A stretch of 9,994 bases of DNA. Origin: an uncultured Armatimonadota bacterium (GTDB taxonomy: Bacteria; Armatimonadota; Armatimonadia; Armatimonadales; Armatimonadaceae). This document shows positions 6,531-9,994 of the stretch, one piece after another (positions within the stretch are counted from its first letter, which is position 1; every line of letters starts with the position of its first letter). Location: positions 1 to 9,994 of the forward strand of contig CAIYBQ010000204.1 of the NCBI GenBank assembly GCA_903924445.1, written 5' to 3'. The position numbers were made by a program, and so were the translations under genes. The notes beneath the pieces were generated by a model that was not told the origin of the DNA, searched no databases, and saw only the letters and a program-made list of their open reading frames with translations.

Positions 6531-6560
6531 GAACTAGTGCTACGTGAGTAACATTAGTTC
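6531..6560 (-). promoter_or_regulatory. 5'-terminal stem-loop of the pilin mRNA leader
   Basis: On the minus strand GAACTA (6560-6555) pairs with TAGTTC (6536-6531). After one A-C mismatch the pairing continues with TG/CA, a T-G wobble and TAC/GTA to the loop TCAC. It begins at or within a few bases of the predicted transcription start, followed by about 70 more leader bases before the ATG. Such 5' stem-loops are known to stabilise mRNAs, and that role is inferred here. Confidence 0.45.
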
Positions 6561-6563
6561 GGA

Positions 6564-6592
6564 ATCATTGCACATTTATAACGAAAAGTCAA
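6564..6592 (-). promoter_or_regulatory. Promoter of the pilin operon
   Basis: TTGACT (6592-6587), a 17-base spacer and AATGAT (6569-6564) with an extended -10 TG at 6572-6571. The predicted start is near 6558, leaving a leader of about 100 bases. No intrinsic terminator is visible after livF, so some read-through from the ABC genes is possible. Confidence 0.5.
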
Positions 6593-6634
6593 CCCTGAGG
6601 ACTGCGTAGGTGTGCATGAATTCTCACTATCAAC

Positions 6635-7354
6635 TTACCCGTGTCCGAGATAAGCTTTCTGTACTTCTGGATTGGACTTTAAGTCTGCGGCGTTTCCAGA
6701 AAGCGTAATCGTACCAGTCTCCAGAACGTATGCACGGTTCGCAACGGCTAATGCCTGATTTGCGTTTTGCTCAACCAATAGAATACTGGTGCCACTTTCG
6801 GCATTAATAGTGACAATGATGCGGAAGATCTCCTGCACCAGGATAGGGGCCAAGCCAAGAGATGGCTCATCAAGCATGAGCAGCTTTGGACGGCTCATCA
6901 GTGATCTGCCAATCGCAAGCATCTGCTGCTCACCACCTGACAATGTGCCCGCACTTTGTGCCAAACGCTCCCGAAGTCTCGGGAAGTAGGTCAAAGCGCG
7001 CTCGTAGTCATCCGAAATACCTTGCTTATCAGTACGAAGATAGGCACCTAGCTCAAGGTTTTCTTTAACCGTCATATTTGCGAAAATGCGACGACCCTCC
7101 GGGCAATGAATCAATCCGCGGCTAACGATAGATGCAATGGACAGACGGGAGATATCTTCGCCGAGGAACTCGACTCGGCCGGATCTTGCACGGACCATGC
7201 CGGATGCCGCACGCAACAATGTGCTCTTGCCTGCTCCATTCGCACCAATCAACGTAACAATCTCACCTTGATTTACAGTTACATCTACTCCGCGCAGTGC
7301 TTGAATGGCGCCATAGGAGACATCGAGATTATTGAGATGAAGTGCGATACTCAC
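6635..7354 (-). CDS. livF: Branched-chain amino acid-type ABC transporter ATPase LivF
   Basis: The 239-residue protein is an ATPase subunit of the hydrophobic amino acid uptake (HAAT) class. Walker A is GANGAGKST (37-45), the signature is LSGGEQQ (138-144), and Walker B ends in LDEP (161-164). The usual H-loop histidine is replaced by glutamine in VEQNANQAL, which is the LivF hallmark. IPEGRRIF-like HCPEGRRIFANMTV also fits LivF. It would pair with LivG on the cytoplasmic face of a LivH/LivM permease and use ATP to import leucine, isoleucine and valine or a related substrate such as urea or amides. Its ATG overlaps the livG stop by 4 bases (ATGA), indicating translational coupling. No permease or binding protein gene is next to it, so its partners must lie elsewhere. 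Confidence 0.93.
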   Translation of the reverse strand: MSIALHLNNLDVSYGAIQALRGVDVTVNQGEIVTLIGANGAGKSTLLRAASGMVRARSGRVEFLGEDISRLSIASIVSRGLIHCPEGRRIFANMTVKENLELGAYLRTDKQGISDDYERALTYFPRLRERLAQSAGTLSGGEQQMLAIGRSLMSRPKLLMLDEPSLGLAPILVQEIFRIIVTINAESGTSILLVEQNANQALAVANRAYVLETGTITLSGNAADLKSNPEVQKAYLGHG

Positions 7355-8127
7355 GATGCATCCTCCGATGTCGTTCCCAGATAAGCTTCAATAACTTTTG
7401 GATTTGCCTGAATGTCTGCAGGCGTACCGGACGCGATCGGCTGCCCGTAGACAAGCACCGTGATCTGCTCACAAACCTGCATCACAACATTCATGTCGTG
7501 CTCAATCAACAAAATGGTCACGCCAAACTCATCACGTAACCGACGTATGAGGTGCATCAAGTCAGCAGATTCCTGCGGGTTCATTCCCGCCGCAGGTTCA
7601 TCGAGGAGTAACAACTTTGGACGCGTTGCGAGAGCACGCGCAATTTCTAGCCTTCGCTGACGGCCGTAGGGCAGACTGTTTGACTGCTCCTTTGCAACAT
7701 CCGAGAGGTCAAGGAGCTCAAGCAGCCGCTCCGCTTCCTTTACAGTCGATTGCTCCCTTTGCTCCCACTTGGGAGTGCGCAAAAATGCGTGCAGGATTCC
7801 AGGGTCGTCGTTGACTGACAGGGCCGTGCGCACATTATCGATGACAGAGAGCTCACCGAACAAGCGGATGTTCTGGAAGGTTCTACCAATGCCTGCACGA
7901 GAAATGCGGTATGGCTTCCACCCAGCGATACTCGTCCCGTTAAACCGGATATCTCCCTCAGTCGGAGCATACACTCCTGTGAGCAAATTAAAAACGGTTG
8001 TCTTCCCAGCTCCATTAGGGCCAATCAGCCCGCAGAGCGAACCTTCCTCAATCGCAAGGTTGACATCGTTTACAGCAGTCAGACCCCCGAAACGCTTTAC
8101 AACCTTGGTGAGTTCAAGTAATGCCAT
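7351..8127 (-). CDS. livG: Branched-chain amino acid-type ABC transporter ATPase LivG
   Basis: The 258-residue protein shows Walker A GPNGAGKTT (36-44), the Q-loop block GRTFQNIRLF (81-90), the LivG-type signature LPYGRQRRLEIARAL (152-166), Walker B LLLLDEPAAGMNP (172-184) and the H-loop histidine H200 in IEHDM. These are diagnostic of LivG rather than LivF. It is the first gene of a two-gene minus-strand unit with livF, overlapping it by 4 bases. AGGA lies about 8 bases before the ATG. Urea (UrtD) and other HAAT systems share this signature, so the transported substrate cannot be read from the ATPase alone. Confidence 0.93.
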   Translation of the reverse strand: MALLELTKVVKRFGGLTAVNDVNLAIEEGSLCGLIGPNGAGKTTVFNLLTGVYAPTEGDIRFNGTSIAGWKPYRISRAGIGRTFQNIRLFGELSVIDNVRTALSVNDDPGILHAFLRTPKWEQREQSTVKEAERLLELLDLSDVAKEQSNSLPYGRQRRLEIARALATRPKLLLLDEPAAGMNPQESADLMHLIRRLRDEFGVTILLIEHDMNVVMQVCEQITVLVYGQPIASGTPADIQANPKVIEAYLGTTSEDAS

Positions 8128-8167
8128 GCAACCGTCCTATAGGAGAAAATCCCCAATACCGGGCGGA

Positions 8168-8176
8168 ATTCTACCA
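8168..8176 (-). promoter_or_regulatory. Candidate extended -10 for livGF
   Basis: On the minus strand TGG-TAGAAT (8176-8168) is an extended -10 matching five of six core positions. The -35 side is poor: the best hexamer, TTGGTG, is 20 bases away. A start near 8161 would give a leader of about 33 bases to the livG ATG. Confidence 0.35.
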
Positions 8177-8221
8177 TGCATGAACTATCCACCCACCAAA
8201 TCACCGGGATGAACACAGCGA

Positions 8222-8227
8222 TATAAT
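8222..8227 (+). promoter_or_regulatory. Candidate -10 element for the DUF255 gene
   Basis: A perfect TATAAT lies in the 164-base divergent spacer, about 65 bases before the start at 8292. No good -35 hexamer is visible at 16-18 bases, so it may need an activator. Confidence 0.35.
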
Positions 8228-8291
8228 CCGACAACATTAAACGTGTAGGGCTGATGGCTCTAGACCGAGATTCATGAGAGCAGGTCAAATT

Positions 8292-9994
8292 ATGAGTTTA
8301 GTTCAATGGCGTCCGTGGACGGATGCATCTTTCGAGGAAGCACGCGATCAGGATAAACCCGTCCTCCTGTCAATCGTCGCAAAGTGGTGCCAATTTTGTG
8401 CACAGCTTGATAGCGATGTTTATGCCAATGATGCGATCGCGACCTACATCAATGACAACTACATCCCGGTTCGCGTCGACTCCGATGTCCGCCCGGAAAT
8501 CAATGCCCGGTATACACAGGGTGGATGGCCATCAACATGTATCCTCACCGGTGAGGGAGACCTCCTCTGGGGGGGCAACGCCCTTCCACGAGAGCACATG
8601 GCGCAGCTTCTTCCACAGGTCCTCGGACAGTACCGTGGTGATAAAAATGCTCTCAATGCACACATCACGCAGCTGAGACTTCAGGTTCGTCAGCAGAATA
8701 CGCCTCCAGCATTTGATCCAAGCGCACCGCTGCAACCACAGCTCCCGTTGCATATCCTGATGGCATCGAAGTTCGAATTTGACTTCGCATTTGGCGGTTT
8801 CGGCCACTCTGGGCAGAAGTTCCCACATGTTGATGTCCTCGACCTGGTCGCTGATGCCCTTGTACGCTCCTACCGTGAAGGTGCTGGCGATCCAGATCTG
8901 CGCTTCATGCTGGATCGTTCACTGATGTCGCTCACGCGTGGCGAGCTCCATGATGCCGTAAACCACGGCTTCTTCCGCTACTGCCAGACCGCTGACTGGC
9001 GTAATCCGATGATCGAGAAGCTCCTCGATGACAACGCCAGCATCGCGCGCACGGCAGCACGGGTCTACCAAGCGACGGGTGACAATGCATGGCTGGAAGT
9101 TGCTACCGACACGCTTGGCTACTTGGACACTCAGCTGGCAATCGATGGTGCCGGTTACGGTGCAAGCCAGTATGCAGATGCTGAGTATTATTCGCAGCCA
9201 GAAGATGAACGCCGCGAATGGAATTCCCCTGCGATTGATGAGACGTTTGTTTCAGGCGCCAATGCGCAGGCGGCACGTGCTTGGTATTCCTATTGGCAGG
9301 CAACTGGCGATGTTGCAGCGCTTGACAAAGCCGTTGCCATCATGGACCGGGTTGCTAGCCTTGTTGGTGAAGATGGATGCCCTCGCCACTCGGAAGCGGA
9401 TGGTTCATCCGAAGGCCTCTTGGTCGATGCATCCCGTGTGCTTGCTGCATCCGTTGATCTTTACGAGGCCGGTGTTGGTGACAAGTGGCTGATGCTCGCT
9501 GAGCTTGTTGCCGTTTGGATGCAAAACCGCCTTGGCGATCGCGCTGGCGGTGCGTTCCATGACCATCCAATCCGTGAGGATGCGCTTGGACACTTGAAAT
9601 TCGGCACGAAAGACCTGCCGGACAACATGATTGCAGCCGATGCCTACCTCAGGCTCTTCCTTGCAACTGGCGAAGATGAATACCGGACAACCGGTACACA
9701 GAACATCACCGCACTCCAGGTTGCTGCACCCCAAATGGGCTTCCTCGCGGCAGGTCTCGCACTTGCAAGCATCCGTGCCCTCGCGATGCCGGTCATCGTT
9801 CATATCGTTGGATCACCTGACGACAAGCGAACCAAAGACCTCGTTGCTGCTGCGCATCGACCGGCACGCTTGGAGCGATTTGTACAGGTCCTCGACCCGA
9901 ACAATGAAGCGGACCGCGAACACATCGACAACCTTGAGTACGAAGTGACCGACATCCCAACTGCGTATCCAAGAATCGGTGAAAATCCGTTGGC
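8292..9994 (+). CDS. DUF255/YyaL (SSP411-like) thioredoxin-domain protein, 3' end outside window
   Basis: The frame is open to the right edge (567 complete codons). Residues 1-130 form a thioredoxin-like DUF255 domain with W32-C33-Q-F-C36 and the cis-proline block G77-G-W-P80. Residues 150 onward form the alpha/alpha-barrel (six-hairpin glycosidase-like) domain of the YyaL/spermatogenesis-associated protein 20 family, seen in FGGFGHSGQKFPH (167-179) and HGFFRYCQTADWRNPMIEKL, which match family blocks in order. Family members are cytoplasmic proteins of 600-700 residues with no firmly known activity. Most have C-H-W-C-H in the thioredoxin site, so WCQFC here is a variant closer to ordinary thioredoxins. 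ATG 8292 has AGGT 6 bases upstream. A second in-frame ATG at 8274 would add six residues but has a poorer ribosome site. There is no signal peptide. It is divergent from livGF. Confidence 0.9.
   Translation, partial: MSLVQWRPWTDASFEEARDQDKPVLLSIVAKWCQFCAQLDSDVYANDAIATYINDNYIPVRVDSDVRPEINARYTQGGWPSTCILTGEGDLLWGGNALPREHMAQLLPQVLGQYRGDKNALNAHITQLRLQVRQQNTPPAFDPSAPLQPQLPLHILMASKFEFDFAFGGFGHSGQKFPHVDVLDLVADALVRSYREGAGDPDLRFMLDRSLMSLTRGELHDAVNHGFFRYCQTADWRNPMIEKLLDDNASIARTAARVYQATGDNAWLEVATDTLGYLDTQLAIDGAGYGASQYADAEYYSQPEDERREWNSPAIDETFVSGANAQAARAWYSYWQATGDVAALDKAVAIMDRVASLVGEDGCPRHSEADGSSEGLLVDASRVLAASVDLYEAGVGDKWLMLAELVAVWMQNRLGDRAGGAFHDHPIREDALGHLKFGTKDLPDNMIAADAYLRLFLATGEDEYRTTGTQNITALQVAAPQMGFLAAGLALASIRALAMPVIVHIVGSPDDKRTKDLVAAAHRPARLERFVQVLDPNNEADREHIDNLEYEVTDIPTAYPRIGENPL

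Noticed and set aside
9028..9803. Open frames of 132-154 codons on both strands inside the DUF255 gene
   Set aside because: The DUF255/YyaL frame is continuous through this region with family blocks in order; the others are low-complexity shadows.

Overview
The window most resembles a chromosomal segment from Armatimonadota (Fimbriimonas-like) or a planctomycete-like relative. Two signs support this. The first is a pilin-like protein whose N-terminus carries the FPVFAQAREKAR segment and whose C-terminal part carries an H-X9-DG motif. The second is a large secreted haem-motif protein of the PSCyt1/DUF1549 type, which is characteristic of planctomycetes and their neighbours. This assignment is inferred from protein style only. 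Coding density is high, and no stretch longer than 300 bases lacks a gene. I see no tRNA, rRNA, insertion sequence, CRISPR array or phage gene.

Left part (1-3583). A PSCyt1/DUF1549 protein gene on the minus strand runs off the left edge. Only 57 bases away, a plus-strand gene for an uncharacterised beta-propeller protein with a helical/TPR-like tail starts in the opposite direction. It is followed 4 bases later by a ComF-type phosphoribosyltransferase gene, probably in the same operon.

Middle (3584-5100). The 157-base gap between comF and hflX holds what looks like a complete minus-strand small RNA gene: a consensus promoter, a CU-rich single-stranded segment, a small hairpin, and a strong intrinsic terminator with seven U residues. 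The ribosome-rescue GTPase gene hflX follows on the plus strand and ends inside a hairpin that also works as the terminator for the convergent minus-strand operon.

Pilin operon (5106-6592, minus). It has its own promoter, a hairpin at the predicted mRNA 5' end, a prepilin-like protein gene, a perfect 12-bp hairpin, then two short genes. One encodes a single-span membrane protein and the other a 53-residue lipoprotein too short for most gene finders. The two small proteins share a motif of the form E-E-x-K-P-K-S-G-(1-2)-Y-Y-E-G-x-M. I read them as a possible uncharacterised pilin-linked family.

Right part (6635-9994). LivG- and LivF-type ABC ATPase genes overlap by 4 bases on the minus strand, with no permease or binding-protein gene beside them. 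Divergent from them is a DUF255/YyaL (SSP411-like) thioredoxin-domain protein gene that runs off the right edge.

The most notable items are the predicted small RNA at 3592-3658 and the paired YYEG-motif small proteins downstream of the pilin.
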